DNA of 64,000 nt from an uncultured SAR86 cluster bacterium (GTDB taxonomy: Bacteria; Pseudomonadota; Gammaproteobacteria; Magnimaribacterales; Magnimaribacteraceae): contig CACBBD010000002.1 of NCBI GenBank assembly GCA_902537425.1, positions 1-64,000 on the forward strand. Direction: 5' to 3'. Positions 8,135 to 17,849 of this stretch are shown piece by piece. Position 1 is the stretch's first letter. Each line of letters opens with the position of its first letter. Made by a program: the position numbers and the translations under genes. The notes beneath the pieces are model-generated. The model was not told the DNA's origin. It worked only from the letters and a program-made list of their open reading frames with translations, and ran no database searches.

Positions 8135-9358
8135 TTATGATTCTAAAGCTATGAGATCTTCAAATGTTTCTTTTCTTCTTATGACTTCAATTTCATCGCC
8201 CGTGACAAGTAACTCCATAGGCTTAAGTCTAGAGTTATAATTTGAGCTCATAACAGAACCATAGGCACCTACATCCATGAAAGCAACAAAGTCATTTGGC
8301 AAAATTTTCAGATTCCGGCCTTTGGCAAGTATATCCCCAGTCTCACAAACTGGACCCGCTAAATCGTAAGTATCAGATGATATTTCTCTATTTTCTAATT
8401 CTTTTACCTCATGCCAGGCTTCATATAACGAAGGCCTAATCAAATCATTCATACCTGCATCAATAATTGCAAATTTTTTCCCACCCGCATTTTTTATGTA
8501 TTCTATCCTTGTGACAAGAATTCCAGCAGAACCAATGATTGATCTACCAGGCTCTAGTATTATCTTATATTCCTTATCTTCTAATCTATTTTTTACCCCT
8601 GCCATTAAAATTCCTGGATCTCCTTCTTTTTCGTCTTTGTATTGGATACCAAGGCCACCACCAATATCTAAAAATTTAATGGCATGCCCATTTAATAAAA
8701 GATTATCTGCAATTTCACATATTACATCCAAGCTTTTCAGAATTAGATTTTCATCAGAAATCTGAGAGCCTATGTGACATGCGACTGAAGTTATGTTTAC
8801 GAGTTTATTATCTCTCGCTTCGTCTGATATTTTATTAACTGCTTCACTATCTAAACCAAATTTTGAAGTTTTTGACCCCGTTTCAATGTATTTATGAGAG
8901 CCAATGGCTATATCGGGGTTAACTCTTAATGCACAATTTACAGATTTATTAAGTTGTTCAGAAATTTTTGCTATTCTCTCAAACTCACCGTATGACTCTA
9001 TATTGATAGAGAGGATTTCGTTTTCTACCGCTAATTTTATTTCCTCATTTGACTTCGCTACACCAGAAAACACAATTTTATTCTTATCTGCACCTGCCTT
9101 TAGACATCGTTTGAGCTCATTTCCAGAAACAACATCAAATCCAGAGCCAAGTTCAGATAATAATTTTAGAATGTGAAGATTAGAATTCGCTTTTACTGCA
9201 TAACAAATCAGATCATTGCTTCCAACTTCATTTTGATATTTCCCAAAGTTACTTTTAATTTGCTCTACAGAATAGATAAATATGGGAGAACCATATTCTC
9301 TTGCTAGGTTAATAACAGGAATATTTTCAATCCAAAGTTGTCCTTCAATCTCTTTCAT
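8135..9358 (-). CDS. lysA: Diaminopimelate decarboxylase
   Basis: This 407-residue fold-III PLP enzyme makes lysine from meso-diaminopimelate. YAVKANSNLHIL holds the PLP lysine near residue 54. GSGFDVVSGNEL, GGGLGIQY (phosphate-binding glycines), EPGRSIIGSAG and GPVCETGDILA complete the barrel and sheet domains. It is followed 6 bases later by dapF, placing the last two steps of lysine synthesis together. The ATG lies inside the end of the LptM-like lipoprotein gene, so translation is probably coupled. Confidence 0.94.
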   Translation of the reverse strand: MKEIEGQLWIENIPVINLAREYGSPIFIYSVEQIKSNFGKYQNEVGSNDLICYAVKANSNLHILKLLSELGSGFDVVSGNELKRCLKAGADKNKIVFSGVAKSNEEIKLAVENEILSINIESYGEFERIAKISEQLNKSVNCALRVNPDIAIGSHKYIETGSKTSKFGLDSEAVNKISDEARDNKLVNITSVACHIGSQISDENLILKSLDVICEIADNLLLNGHAIKFLDIGGGLGIQYKDEKEGDPGILMAGVKNRLEDKEYKIILEPGRSIIGSAGILVTRIEYIKNAGGKKFAIIDAGMNDLIRPSLYEAWHEVKELENREISSDTYDLAGPVCETGDILAKGRNLKILPNDFVAFMDVGAYGSVMSSNYNSRLKPMELLVTGDEIEVIRRKETFEDLIALES

Positions 9359-9470
9359 AGTTTGAATAAAAAGTTTCAGGATTATCAGGTAACCTTAAAG
9401 GAACTTTATTGCCACAGGAAGACAAGTTAAAAATAAACAATAATAGTAAGATTCTCATGCAAATGTTCAT
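9345..9470 (-). CDS. lptM: Small lipoprotein, LptM (YifL)-like
   Basis: This 41-residue ORF was found by reading the argH-lysA gap. A hydrophobic signal (RILLLLFIFN) leads to the lipobox LSSC with Cys19. It is followed by GNKVPLRLPDNPE, which resembles the CGxKGPLxLP start of mature LptM/YifL. LptM helps mature the LPS translocon LptD at the outer membrane. Its place just before lysA is the same as in other gammaproteobacteria. Its ATG overlaps the argH stop (ATGA), and its stop lies 14 bases inside lysA, so all three are probably translated in series. A second in-frame ATG at 9458 could also serve. Confidence 0.8.
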   Translation of the reverse strand: MNICMRILLLLFIFNLSSCGNKVPLRLPDNPETFYSNYERD

Positions 9471-10873
9471 GATAGCTTCCTGATTAATTCTTTCTTGGCT
9501 ATTTTTATTTCTTTTTTAACTTGCGAGGGCGCCGTACCACCTACCTGTTTTCTTGATAAAATTGTTTTCTGAGGATCCAGGTAATTTGCAACATCTTCGT
9601 TTATAAATTTAGAAAATTTTCTTAAATCAGAAATTTCCAATTCAAAGATTTGAACCTTCTTCTTTTCTGCATGAGCAACAATCTTACCTACTATTTCATG
9701 CGCCTTTCTAAATGCAATACCTTTTTCAACCAGGTAGTCTGCTAAATCAGTTGCGGTTATTTGACCAGTGAAACAATCACTTTTCATTTTTTCAATATTA
9801 GGCTGCATCCCGTCAATTATTAGTGATAGTAATTTAAGACTATCTTTGGTGAAATCAATACTACTGAAAATGTATTCCTTATCGTCTTGTAAATCTCTGT
9901 TATAAGTTAATGGAAGATTTTTCATCAATGACAGAAGCCCCATAAGATTAGCAATAGTTTTGGAGGCACCTCCTCTAATCAGTTCTGCCATATCAGGATT
10001 CTTTTTTTGAGGCATTATCGAAGAGCCCGTACACACTTCATCAGATAAATAGATATAACTGTATTGGCTTGAAGACCAGATAATTATCTCCTCACAAATT
10101 CTTGAAAGATGAATTCCTACTATTGATAAAGAAGAAGCTAACTCCAGAACAAAGTCTCTGTCACTCACTGCATCCATTGAATTTCTACTTATCTCTCTAA
10201 AGCCCAGCTTCTTAGCAAGAAACTTTCTATCTATATTGAATCTTGTTCCAGATAACGCAGCTGAACCTAATGGCATGACATCCATTCTTTTTTTTGCATC
10301 TTCTAACCTCGAATAATCTCTGGACAGCATTTCAAACCAGGCCATTAGGTGATGTGCAAAAGTCACAGGCTGTGCAATTTGAAGATGAGTTAGACCAGGT
10401 ATCAAAGTATCGGTATTTTCGTCAGCTTTTTTTAATAAAGATTTTTGAAGCAAGATAGTTAAGTCTAGAATCTCGTCTATTTGGTTCTTTAGAAATAGCC
10501 TTAAATCTGTGGCTACTTGATCATTTCTAGATCTGCCGGTATGAATTTTTTTTGCAGCTGTGCCAGCAATTTTTACAAGCCTTGCCTCAATATTCATATG
10601 AACATCCTCTAGGCCTGGATCCCAATTAAATTTATCATGCCTTATCTCATCTAAAATCTTATTGAGACCTTTTTTTATTCTTTTAAGTTCAGAGGAATTT
10701 ATTAAATTCGCCACTTTTAGTATCTCGGCATATGCAATTGAACCTTGGATATCGACTTCAAAGAGTCTTTTATCTATATCGATAGATGCAGAAAATGACT
10801 GAGCGAGATCATCAGTCCCAGATTCAAATCTACCTCCCCATAGAGGATTTATTTCTTTTTCTTTTTTTGCCAT
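9467..10873 (-). CDS. argH: Argininosuccinate lyase
   Basis: This 468-residue enzyme cleaves argininosuccinate to arginine and fumarate, the last arginine step. NPLWGGRFESGTDDLAQSF at the N-terminus, HTGRSRNDQVATDLR, the Thr/His region LTHLQIAQPVTFAHH, and the superfamily signature GSSIMPQKKNPD (catalytic Ser in the flexible loop) are all present. The fumarase/aspartase fold is full length. It leads a minus-strand run into the LptM-like gene and lysA, joining arginine and lysine end steps. Confidence 0.95.
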   Translation of the reverse strand: MAKKEKEINPLWGGRFESGTDDLAQSFSASIDIDKRLFEVDIQGSIAYAEILKVANLINSSELKRIKKGLNKILDEIRHDKFNWDPGLEDVHMNIEARLVKIAGTAAKKIHTGRSRNDQVATDLRLFLKNQIDEILDLTILLQKSLLKKADENTDTLIPGLTHLQIAQPVTFAHHLMAWFEMLSRDYSRLEDAKKRMDVMPLGSAALSGTRFNIDRKFLAKKLGFREISRNSMDAVSDRDFVLELASSLSIVGIHLSRICEEIIIWSSSQYSYIYLSDEVCTGSSIMPQKKNPDMAELIRGGASKTIANLMGLLSLMKNLPLTYNRDLQDDKEYIFSSIDFTKDSLKLLSLIIDGMQPNIEKMKSDCFTGQITATDLADYLVEKGIAFRKAHEIVGKIVAHAEKKKVQIFELEISDLRKFSKFINEDVANYLDPQKTILSRKQVGGTAPSQVKKEIKIAKKELIRKLS

Positions 10874-10898
10874 AACATTTTTTCCAGTTTACTAACTG

Positions 10899-10915
10899 TG
10901 CATCACTAATATGCA
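10899..10915. promoter_or_regulatory. Candidate operator: 17-bp inverted repeat upstream of argH
   Basis: TGCAT and ATGCA arms are separated by 7 bases, lying between a TATACT-like -10 (minus strand, about 10920-10927) and the argH start. ArgR operators have two similar imperfect 18-bp palindromes with TGAAT/ATTCA-like arms. The match here is partial and single, so an ArgR role is only a guess. Confidence 0.25.
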
Positions 10916-10935
10916 GTGCTTAGTATAAAGCGGAG

Positions 10936-10966
10936 AAAACTCCAAAACTAAACATTTTAGAGTTTT
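10936..10966 (-). terminator. Possible weak terminator after ahcY
   Basis: AAAACTC and GAGTTTT arms, with an inner AAAA/TTTT pairing after one mismatch, lie 18 bases beyond the ahcY stop on the minus strand. The T run is mostly inside the stem and is followed by CTCCGC, so termination may be weak. It separates the metK-ahcY unit from argH. Confidence 0.35.
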
Positions 10967-10983
10967 GTCTTTGAATAATCAGA

Positions 10984-12381
10984 TCAGTATTTATATATTT
11001 CTGACTTGAAAGGCCCCTCTTTGGGAACATTGATGTATTCGGCTTGATCAGAAGATAGTTTAGTCATGACTCCGCCAAATCCCTCTACCATATAAGAAGC
11101 TACCTCTTCATCCAATTTCTTAGGTAATACTTCAACTCGAATAAGCTCTTGTTTCTTATCTTCATCATTAATTTGAGCAAATTTCTTTTCGTACAAATAC
11201 ATTTGGGCAAGTACTTGATTTGCAAAAGAGCCATCCATGATCCTTGACGGATGACCTGTTGCATTCCCTAGATTAACAAGTCGACCTTCTGAAAGAAGAA
11301 TAATATAGTCTTCGCTATCCATATTAGGCATTTCTCCAGCTTTAGTATCTCTAAAGATCTTATGAACTTGCGGTTTTACCTCTTCCCACTGCCATTCATC
11401 GCGCATGTATTGTGTATCTATCTCAGTATCAAAATGACCTATATTGCAAACCACTGCTCCATTTTTCAAAGCTTTAAGCATATGTTTATCACAAACTTTG
11501 TAGTTACCAGTTGTTGTGACAATTAGATCAGTATCCTCCAATAGAGCTTTATTTATTGAATCTTCAGAGTCATTATTAATTCCATTTACGTAAGGCGAAA
11601 CAACCTCATAACCATCCATACAAGCTTGCATGGCACAAATTGGATCTATTTCAGTGACTCTAACCACCATCCCTTCTTGTTTAAGACTTTGAGCAGATCC
11701 TTTACCTACATCGCCATATCCAATCACCAGGGCTTTTCTACCAGCAAGAAACATATCTGTTCCTCTTTTTATACCATCATTTAAGCTATGCCTCGTACCA
11801 TATTTATTGTCAGCCTTTGATTTGGTTACTGAGTCATTAACATTGATAGCTGGAACTTTCAGCTCGCCTTTTTCTATCATCTCATTAAGTCTCAAGACGC
11901 CAGTAGTTGTCTCCTCAGTGATGCCATGGATATTTTCAAGAATTTCAGGATATTTATTATGTGCCATGGCAGTTAAGTCGCCTCCATCATCAAGAATCAT
12001 ATTTGCATCCCACGGTTTTCCATTAGACAAAATTGTTTGTTCTATACACCAGTTAAACTCCTCTTCGGTTTGACCCTTCCAAGCAAATACCGGCACACCT
12101 GATTCAGCTATCGCTGCTGCCGCATGATCTTGAGTAGAAAAAATGTTACATCCAGACCATCTTACTTCTGCACCCAGTGCGGTTAAGGTTTCTATCAAAA
12201 CTGCCGTCTGAATAGTCATATGGATACACCCAAGAATCTTAGCGCCTTTAAGAGGTTGCTCATTTCCATATCTTTCTCTAAGTTTCATTAAGGCAGGCAT
12301 TTCAGATTGGGCTATAACTATCTCTTTTCTTCCCCAATCTGCTAATTCCATATCAGCAACTTTGTAATCTTTATTACTCAT
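10984..12381 (-). CDS. ahcY: Adenosylhomocysteinase (SAH hydrolase)
   Basis: This 465-residue NAD-dependent enzyme splits S-adenosylhomocysteine into adenosine and homocysteine, relieving product inhibition of methyltransferases. [16 protein letters not shown] near the N-terminus, [20 protein letters not shown] (adenosine-site Lys and Asp), and the Rossmann motif [12 protein letters not shown] are clear. The C-terminus PFKSEIYKY is the conserved Lys/Tyr tail that closes the NAD site of the next subunit. It follows metK by 5 bases, so SAM synthesis and SAH removal are one operon. No SAH nucleosidase is in view. Confidence 0.95.
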   Translation of the reverse strand: MSNKDYKVADMELADWGRKEIVIAQSEMPALMKLRERYGNEQPLKGAKILGCIHMTIQTAVLIETLTALGAEVRWSGCNIFSTQDHAAAAIAESGVPVFAWKGQTEEEFNWCIEQTILSNGKPWDANMILDDGGDLTAMAHNKYPEILENIHGITEETTTGVLRLNEMIEKGELKVPAINVNDSVTKSKADNKYGTRHSLNDGIKRGTDMFLAGRKALVIGYGDVGKGSAQSLKQEGMVVRVTEIDPICAMQACMDGYEVVSPYVNGINNDSEDSINKALLEDTDLIVTTTGNYKVCDKHMLKALKNGAVVCNIGHFDTEIDTQYMRDEWQWEEVKPQVHKIFRDTKAGEMPNMDSEDYIILLSEGRLVNLGNATGHPSRIMDGSFANQVLAQMYLYEKKFAQINDEDKKQELIRVEVLPKKLDEEVASYMVEGFGGVMTKLSSDQAEYINVPKEGPFKSEIYKY

Positions 12382-12386
12382 AATAT

Positions 12387-13544
12387 TTATCCTTTTAATG
12401 CTTCAACTTTATCTGTTTTTTCCCAAGTAAATGCAGCTTCTTCTCTTCCAAAGTGACCATAGGCGGCTGTAGATTGGTAAATCGGTCTTTTAAGATTAAG
12501 CATATTGATTAATTGCATAGGCCTCAGATCAAAATGTTCTCTAATAAGATCAGAAATTTTTTCTTCATCAATTTTACTTGTTCCAAATGTGTTAACACTA
12601 ATAGAGGTTGGTTCAGCAACGCCGATTGCATACGATACCTGGATCTCACATCTATCAGCCAAGCCAGCAGCTACGATGTTTTTTGCTACGTATCTCCCGG
12701 CATAAGCAGCAGATCTGTCTACTTTAGAAGGATCCTTTCCTGAAAAAGCACCACCTCCGTGTCTGGCCATGCCGCCATAGGTATCAACGATGATTTTTCT
12801 TCCAGTGAGTCCACAGTCACCTACTGGACCACCTATTTCAAACCTTCCTGTCGGATTGATGAAATATTTTGTATCTTCATTTAACCAATTAGATGGAAGA
12901 ATTGGTTTGATGATTTCTTCCATGACACCTTCTTTTAGATCTTCTTGTGAAACGTTAGGATCATGCTGTGTTGACAGTACAACAGCAGAAATAGATTGAG
13001 GTTTGCCATCTTCACCGTAAACGAAACTAACCTGGCTTTTAGCATCTGGTCTGAGCCAGGATAATTTATTACTTTTTCTAATAAAGGCTTGTTGTTCAAC
13101 AAGTCTGTGAGAGTAAGTTATTGGAGCTGGCATTAATACCTCTGTTTCATTTGTTGCATATCCAAACATTAAGCCCTGGTCTCCAGCACCTTGCTCTAAA
13201 TCCTCACCTTCACCTTCATTAACTCCTTGAGCAATATCTTGAGATTGCTTGCCAATGGCATTAACTACCTCACATGTATTTCCATCGCAGCCAACATCTA
13301 TATTGTCATAGCCTATATCAAGAATAACTTTTCTTGTGAGGGCTTCTAAGTCCGGTTCAGATCTACTTGTTATTTCTCCAGCAAGGACAACTAAGTTATC
13401 TTTGACTAACGTTTCGCAGGCAACTCTTGATTCAGCATCGTCTTTGAGCATTGCATCAAGGACGGCATCAGAAATTTGATCTGCCATTTTATCTGGGTGT
13501 CCTTCCGATACAGATTCAGAAGTAAATATTTTATATTCAGACAT
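12387..13544 (-). CDS. metK: S-adenosylmethionine synthetase
   Basis: This 385-residue enzyme makes SAM from methionine and [21 protein letters not shown] at the N-terminus, the ATP motif [10 protein letters not shown], and the phosphate loop [19 protein letters not shown] are all present at the usual positions. Length is standard. The SD GGAG lies 5 bases before ATG and can pair with a CTCC 8 bases upstream of it. It is the first gene of metK-ahcY and divergent from tkt, which begins 117 bases away. Confidence 0.96.
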   Translation of the reverse strand: MSEYKIFTSESVSEGHPDKMADQISDAVLDAMLKDDAESRVACETLVKDNLVVLAGEITSRSEPDLEALTRKVILDIGYDNIDVGCDGNTCEVVNAIGKQSQDIAQGVNEGEGEDLEQGAGDQGLMFGYATNETEVLMPAPITYSHRLVEQQAFIRKSNKLSWLRPDAKSQVSFVYGEDGKPQSISAVVLSTQHDPNVSQEDLKEGVMEEIIKPILPSNWLNEDTKYFINPTGRFEIGGPVGDCGLTGRKIIVDTYGGMARHGGGAFSGKDPSKVDRSAAYAGRYVAKNIVAAGLADRCEIQVSYAIGVAEPTSISVNTFGTSKIDEEKISDLIREHFDLRPMQLINMLNLKRPIYQSTAAYGHFGREEAAFTWEKTDKVEALKG

Positions 13545-13549
13545 GTTGT

Positions 13550-13565
13550 CTCCATTGCCAAGGAG
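13550..13565 (-). promoter_or_regulatory. Hairpin that would cover the metK ribosome binding site
   Basis: On the minus strand CTCC, 8 loop bases and GGAG form a 4-bp stem whose 3' arm is the metK Shine-Dalgarno, 5 bases before ATG. A SD-hiding stem can give translational control. It is too small to match any SAM riboswitch class I know, so regulation is unproven. Confidence 0.3.
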
Positions 13566-13660
13566 CGGGTATTTTACACAAAACTATTATTTTTACTGAA
13601 AAAAACTTCGTTTTTATTAGTATTTCTATATACATAAAAAAATATTTCGGCGACAATAAG

Positions 13661-15661
13661 TTGCCCAAAAAAATGAGTAAAATTTCAAGCTCCCAATCAG
13701 CAAATGCCTTAAGAATTTTGGCGCTTGACTCTGTGAAAAAGGCAAATTCTGGTCATTCTGGCATGCCAATGGGAATGGCAGATATCGCCGAAGTACTTTG
13801 GCAGAATCATTTAAAACATAATCCTGGAAATCCTGACTGGTTTAATAGAGATAGATTTGTGTTGTCGAATGGCCATGGTTCTATGCTTATATACGGACTT
13901 TTGCATCTCTCAGGTTATGATTTATCTATCCAAGACTTAAAAGATTTTAGACAGTTACATTCAAAAACTGCTGGCCATCCGGAATTTGGAATAACACCAG
14001 GTGTAGAAACTACTACTGGACCACTAGGCCAAGGTATTGCGAACGCAGTAGGAATGGCCATAGCTGAAAAAACTCTAGCTTCTAAATTCAATACTGAAAA
14101 ACATAAAATCATTGACCATATGACTTACGTATTTACTGGAGATGGTTGTTTGATGGAAGGTATATCTCATGAGGCTTGTTCCTTGGCAGGAACTCTTGGT
14201 CTTGGAAACTTAGTAATTTTATATGATGATAATGATATTTCTATAGATGGTAATGTGGAAGGATGGTTCACTGAGGATATTCCAAAAAGGTTTGAATCCT
14301 ATGGATGGGAAGTTATACCAAATATAGACGGACATAATTTTGAAGAAATAGATCAGGCTATCATTAAAGCAAAATCTAATGATGACAAACCTACTCTGAT
14401 ATGTTGTAAGACGGTAATTGGAAAAGGATCGCCAAACATGTCAGGCACAGCGGCTGCACATGGAGCCATTTTAGATCCTGATGAGATCGTACTTACCAGA
14501 AAAGAATTAAATTGGCCCAATGATCCTTTTAATATACCGCAAGAAGTTTATGAGGACTGGGATGCAAGAAATGAAGGAAATCAGAAAGAGGAAGATTGGA
14601 ATAAAATATTTGAAGAATATGCTTCAGAAAATCCAGAACTGTCTAGTGAATTAAAAAGGTTGATCTCAGGTGATTTACCAGATCGAATCGAGGATAGTAT
14701 TTATTCTTTCATTGAAGAAGTTCAAAAGGATCTGCCCAAGATGGCAACAAGAGTTTCTTCTCAAAAAGTCTTAAATGTCCTGGGTTCTCTCATTCCAGAA
14801 TTATTAGGCGGATCAGCAGACCTTACAGGCTCAAACAATACAAATTGGGATGGAACTAAAGAAATTAGAGCGAATGATTTTTCTGGAAACTATATTAACT
14901 ATGGCGTTAGAGAATTCGGAATGACTGGCATTATGAATGGTTTAGTTTTGCATGGTGGTATAAAAGCCTACGGAGGAACTTTTTTAACATTCTTAGACTA
15001 TGCTAGAAATGCAGTAAGAATGGCTGCTTTAATGAAGCTACAGACAATACTTGTCTATTCTCATGATTCAATAGGAGTTGGAGAAGATGGCCCCACCCAT
15101 CAACCTGTTGAACATTTAACAAGCTTAAGGACTACTCCTAATCTAGAGACATGGAGACCTTGCGATACTTCTGAGACAGCTATTTCGTGGCTGGCTGCTC
15201 TGGAAAATACAGATAAACCCACTGCACTAATACTATCTAGACAAGGACTGCCAAACTTCGTTAGGAGTAAAGAGCAGGTTGATTCTATCAAGAAAGGTGC
15301 CTATATCCTTCGGGAGCCAGAAGTAGAGCCAGAACTAATTTTCATAGCCACTGGTTCCGAAGTCGAGCTTGCAATGTCGGTGGCTGAAGAAGTGAAAGAT
15401 AGGACTTCAGTTAGGGTTGTTTCGATGCCTTGCTCGGAAAGATTTGATTCTCAATCAGAAGATTACAAAGAATCTGTTCTAGGTAAAGAGATTAAAAGAG
15501 TTTCTATTGAGGCTTCACAAACTGACTGGTGGAGAAAATATGTTGGACTCGAAGGGGATGTTATAGGAGTGGATTCCTTCGGTGAATCAGCTCCTGGAAA
15601 TATACTTTTTGAGCATTTTGGATTTACGAAAGAACAAATCATCTCAAAACTAGGTCTCTAG
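13661..15661 (+). CDS. tkt: Transketolase
   Basis: This thiamine-diphosphate enzyme of about 666 residues moves two-carbon units in the pentose phosphate pathway. [38 protein letters not shown], and the ThDP/metal motif [13 protein letters not shown] lie in the first domain. The middle domain has the catalytic Glu region [12 protein letters not shown] and [19 protein letters not shown]. The frame opens with TTG at 13661 and has ATG four codons later at 13673, which may be the true start. pgk begins 2 bases after the stop, so tkt-pgk-fba are an operon. The usual gap/epd gene between tkt and pgk is absent. Confidence 0.95.
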   Translation: MPKKMSKISSSQSANALRILALDSVKKANSGHSGMPMGMADIAEVLWQNHLKHNPGNPDWFNRDRFVLSNGHGSMLIYGLLHLSGYDLSIQDLKDFRQLHSKTAGHPEFGITPGVETTTGPLGQGIANAVGMAIAEKTLASKFNTEKHKIIDHMTYVFTGDGCLMEGISHEACSLAGTLGLGNLVILYDDNDISIDGNVEGWFTEDIPKRFESYGWEVIPNIDGHNFEEIDQAIIKAKSNDDKPTLICCKTVIGKGSPNMSGTAAAHGAILDPDEIVLTRKELNWPNDPFNIPQEVYEDWDARNEGNQKEEDWNKIFEEYASENPELSSELKRLISGDLPDRIEDSIYSFIEEVQKDLPKMATRVSSQKVLNVLGSLIPELLGGSADLTGSNNTNWDGTKEIRANDFSGNYINYGVREFGMTGIMNGLVLHGGIKAYGGTFLTFLDYARNAVRMAALMKLQTILVYSHDSIGVGEDGPTHQPVEHLTSLRTTPNLETWRPCDTSETAISWLAALENTDKPTALILSRQGLPNFVRSKEQVDSIKKGAYILREPEVEPELIFIATGSEVELAMSVAEEVKDRTSVRVVSMPCSERFDSQSEDYKESVLGKEIKRVSIEASQTDWWRKYVGLEGDVIGVDSFGESAPGNILFEHFGFTKEQIISKLGL

Positions 15662-15663
15662 AA

Positions 15664-16818
15664 ATGCAATATAAAAGTCTTTATGAGGTAGACTTAAGCA
15701 ACAAAACTGTTTTATTAAGATCAGATCTTAACACTCCCATTGAGAATGGTTTAGTTGTTAATAATGAACGGATTCTAAGATCACTGCCAACCCTAAATTT
15801 TATTATTGATGCTGGTGCTAGATTAGTAATCATGAGTCATTTAGGCAGACCAGAAGAGAATGACATATTTCAAGAGGAATTTTCTCTATTACCGGTCGTG
15901 AATGAAATGGAGAACTTATTAAATAAAAAAATTATGTTTTATAACTTAGGTGAGTTTGAAAAATTAGATAAAATCCCAAAAATTTCTGTTATTGAAAATA
16001 CGCGATTTTGTATTGGTGAGAAGTCTAATGATAATGATTTATCAAAGAGATTAGCCGGATTAGGAGATTTAATTGTAATGGATGCATTTGCCACTTCACA
16101 TAGAGCTCATGCCTCAACGGCAGGTGTAATAACTTTTTCTAATGAAGCATGTGCAGGTTTATTGTTAGATGAGGAACTAAATGCTTTATCGAAAGTAAAA
16201 GAAAACTCGAAAAATTCAGTAGCAATTCTTGGCGGTGCAAAAATATCTACCAAACTTAGTCTTATAGACTCCCTTTCTAAATCCATGGATAAGATTATCT
16301 TAGGAGGAGGAATAGCTAATACCCTCATAGCAGCAAAGGGCAATGAAGTTGGTAAGTCTTTAGTTGAAGAGTCTATGCTACCAGAGGCAGAAAAACTTTT
16401 AGAAAATCCTAAAATAATAGTTCCTCATCTCGTTATAGTCTCGGATAATCCTGACAAACCTGGCAGACTCACCTCTATCGATTCTATAGAAAAAAATGAA
16501 GCAATTTTTGATGTTTCACCCGAATCATTCGCTGATTTAGAGACAGTATTAATGAATGCGGGAACTATTTTGTGGAATGGCCCGCTTGGATTCTTTGAAA
16601 AAGAAAATTTTGATAAAGGGACAATAAAAATAGCTAAAATGATTTGTTCTTCAAAGGGCTTTTCAGTTGCCGGAGGAGGCGATACCATCGCTGCAGCGCA
16701 AAAGGCTGGAGTTTTGGGCAAACTGGATTATGTTTCTACAGCAGGTGGGGCATTCTTAGAATTTATGGAAGGAAAAAAACTTCCTGGAGTTGAGGCTTTG
16801 ATAGATAAAGTAAATTAA
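15664..16818 (+). CDS. pgk: Phosphoglycerate kinase
   Basis: This 384-residue glycolytic kinase transfers phosphate between 1,3-bisphosphoglycerate and ADP. The N-domain has LRSDLNTPIENG (canonical RxDxNxP), SHLGRPEE, and DAFATSHRAHAST. The C-domain has AILGGAKISTKLSLI, LGGGIANT, GTILWNGPLGFFE, and AGGGDTIAA for nucleotide binding. Length is typical for bacteria. It is tightly packed between tkt and the class I aldolase. The enzyme is cytosolic. Confidence 0.95.
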   Translation: MQYKSLYEVDLSNKTVLLRSDLNTPIENGLVVNNERILRSLPTLNFIIDAGARLVIMSHLGRPEENDIFQEEFSLLPVVNEMENLLNKKIMFYNLGEFEKLDKIPKISVIENTRFCIGEKSNDNDLSKRLAGLGDLIVMDAFATSHRAHASTAGVITFSNEACAGLLLDEELNALSKVKENSKNSVAILGGAKISTKLSLIDSLSKSMDKIILGGGIANTLIAAKGNEVGKSLVEESMLPEAEKLLENPKIIVPHLVIVSDNPDKPGRLTSIDSIEKNEAIFDVSPESFADLETVLMNAGTILWNGPLGFFEKENFDKGTIKIAKMICSSKGFSVAGGGDTIAAAQKAGVLGKLDYVSTAGGAFLEFMEGKKLPGVEALIDKVN

Positions 16819-16838
16819 ACTTAAAAGTGGAGAGAAAA

Positions 16839-17849
16839 ATGAATTTTAGTAGTTTAAGTGAAATAGCAAGTTATATAGTTTCAGATGGAAAAGGGATATT
16901 AGCTGCCGATGAAAGCAATCCTACATGCACCAAACGATTTGATTCAATAGGAGTAGAGTCCACCGAGGATAATAGAAGAGACTATAGAGAGTTACTTTTT
17001 AGATCTGAAGGCATGAAAGGAAACATAGGAGGTGTAATATTATTTGATGAAACTATACGCCAAACTGCTGCTGATGGTACTTCATTGGTAGATGTTATAA
17101 CTAGCCAAGGTTCCTTGCCGGGTATCAAGGTTGATAAAGGCCTGCAAAAAATAGGTAGTACAGAGGAGAGTCTTACACAGGGATTAGAAGGTCTTGATGA
17201 AAGACTAAAAGAGTACTTTGAAATTGGCGCTAAGTTTACTAAGTGGAGAGCAGTTATTAATATTGGAAAAGACATGCCCTCTTCTGAGGCTATCTCGGCT
17301 AATATGGAAGCCCTTGCTGAATATGCAAAAATTGTTCAAAACAATAATATGGTTCCAATGGTAGAACCTGAAGTATTGATGGATGGAAACCATTCAATAG
17401 ATGATTGTTTTGAGGCAACTTCCCGTTGCTTAGATACTTTATTTGCTTGCCTTTTGGATAAAGAAGTAGATATAAAAGGAACTATTTTAAAACCTAATAT
17501 GGTTACATCTGGATCTAATAATTCTGATCAGGCGAATGTTGAGGAGGTTGCACAAAAGACTATTGATTGTCTGAAGGCTTACGTACCTGATGACTTACCA
17601 GGTGTTACATTTTTATCAGGTGGACAGTCTGATATAGACGCTACCGCCCACTTGGATGCAATGAACAAGATCGGAGGATTTAATTGGAAATTAAGTTTCT
17701 CTTATGGAAGGGCGCTTCAACAACCTGCACTAAAGGCTTGGATGGGTAAGAAAGAAAATGCAATTCTGGCTCAACAGGCTCTATCTCACAGAGCATTGAT
17801 GAATAAGCTTGCTTCTGAAGGCAAGTGGGATATTTCTCTAGAAAACTAA
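16839..17849 (+). CDS. fbaB: Fructose-bisphosphate aldolase, class I
   Basis: This enzyme of about 336 residues cleaves fructose 1,6-bisphosphate by a Schiff-base mechanism. GKGILAADESNPTCTKRFDS, KFTKWRAVI, and TILKPNMVTSG (Schiff-base Lys) mark the eukaryote-like class I family, as does FLSGGQSDIDATAHLDA. No zinc-site motifs of class II are present. I start at ATG 16839 because GGAGAG lies 4 bases before it; a GTG four codons upstream overlaps that SD. Gammaproteobacteria commonly place a class II aldolase near pgk, so a class I enzyme in this slot is notable. The symbol is by analogy only. Confidence 0.9.
   Translation: MNFSSLSEIASYIVSDGKGILAADESNPTCTKRFDSIGVESTEDNRRDYRELLFRSEGMKGNIGGVILFDETIRQTAADGTSLVDVITSQGSLPGIKVDKGLQKIGSTEESLTQGLEGLDERLKEYFEIGAKFTKWRAVINIGKDMPSSEAISANMEALAEYAKIVQNNNMVPMVEPEVLMDGNHSIDDCFEATSRCLDTLFACLLDKEVDIKGTILKPNMVTSGSNNSDQANVEEVAQKTIDCLKAYVPDDLPGVTFLSGGQSDIDATAHLDAMNKIGGFNWKLSFSYGRALQQPALKAWMGKKENAILAQQALSHRALMNKLASEGKWDISLEN

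Noticed and set aside
13596..13618. AAAAAC-TTCG-TTTTT hairpin between metK and tkt
   Set aside because: It looks like a weak terminator, but the flanking genes are divergent, so there is nothing to terminate; AT-rich coincidence is likely.
13545..13660. SAM or SAH riboswitch before metK
   Set aside because: The leader is too short and lacks the conserved cores of SAM-I, SAM-II, SAM-V, SAM/SAH or SAH elements as I know them.
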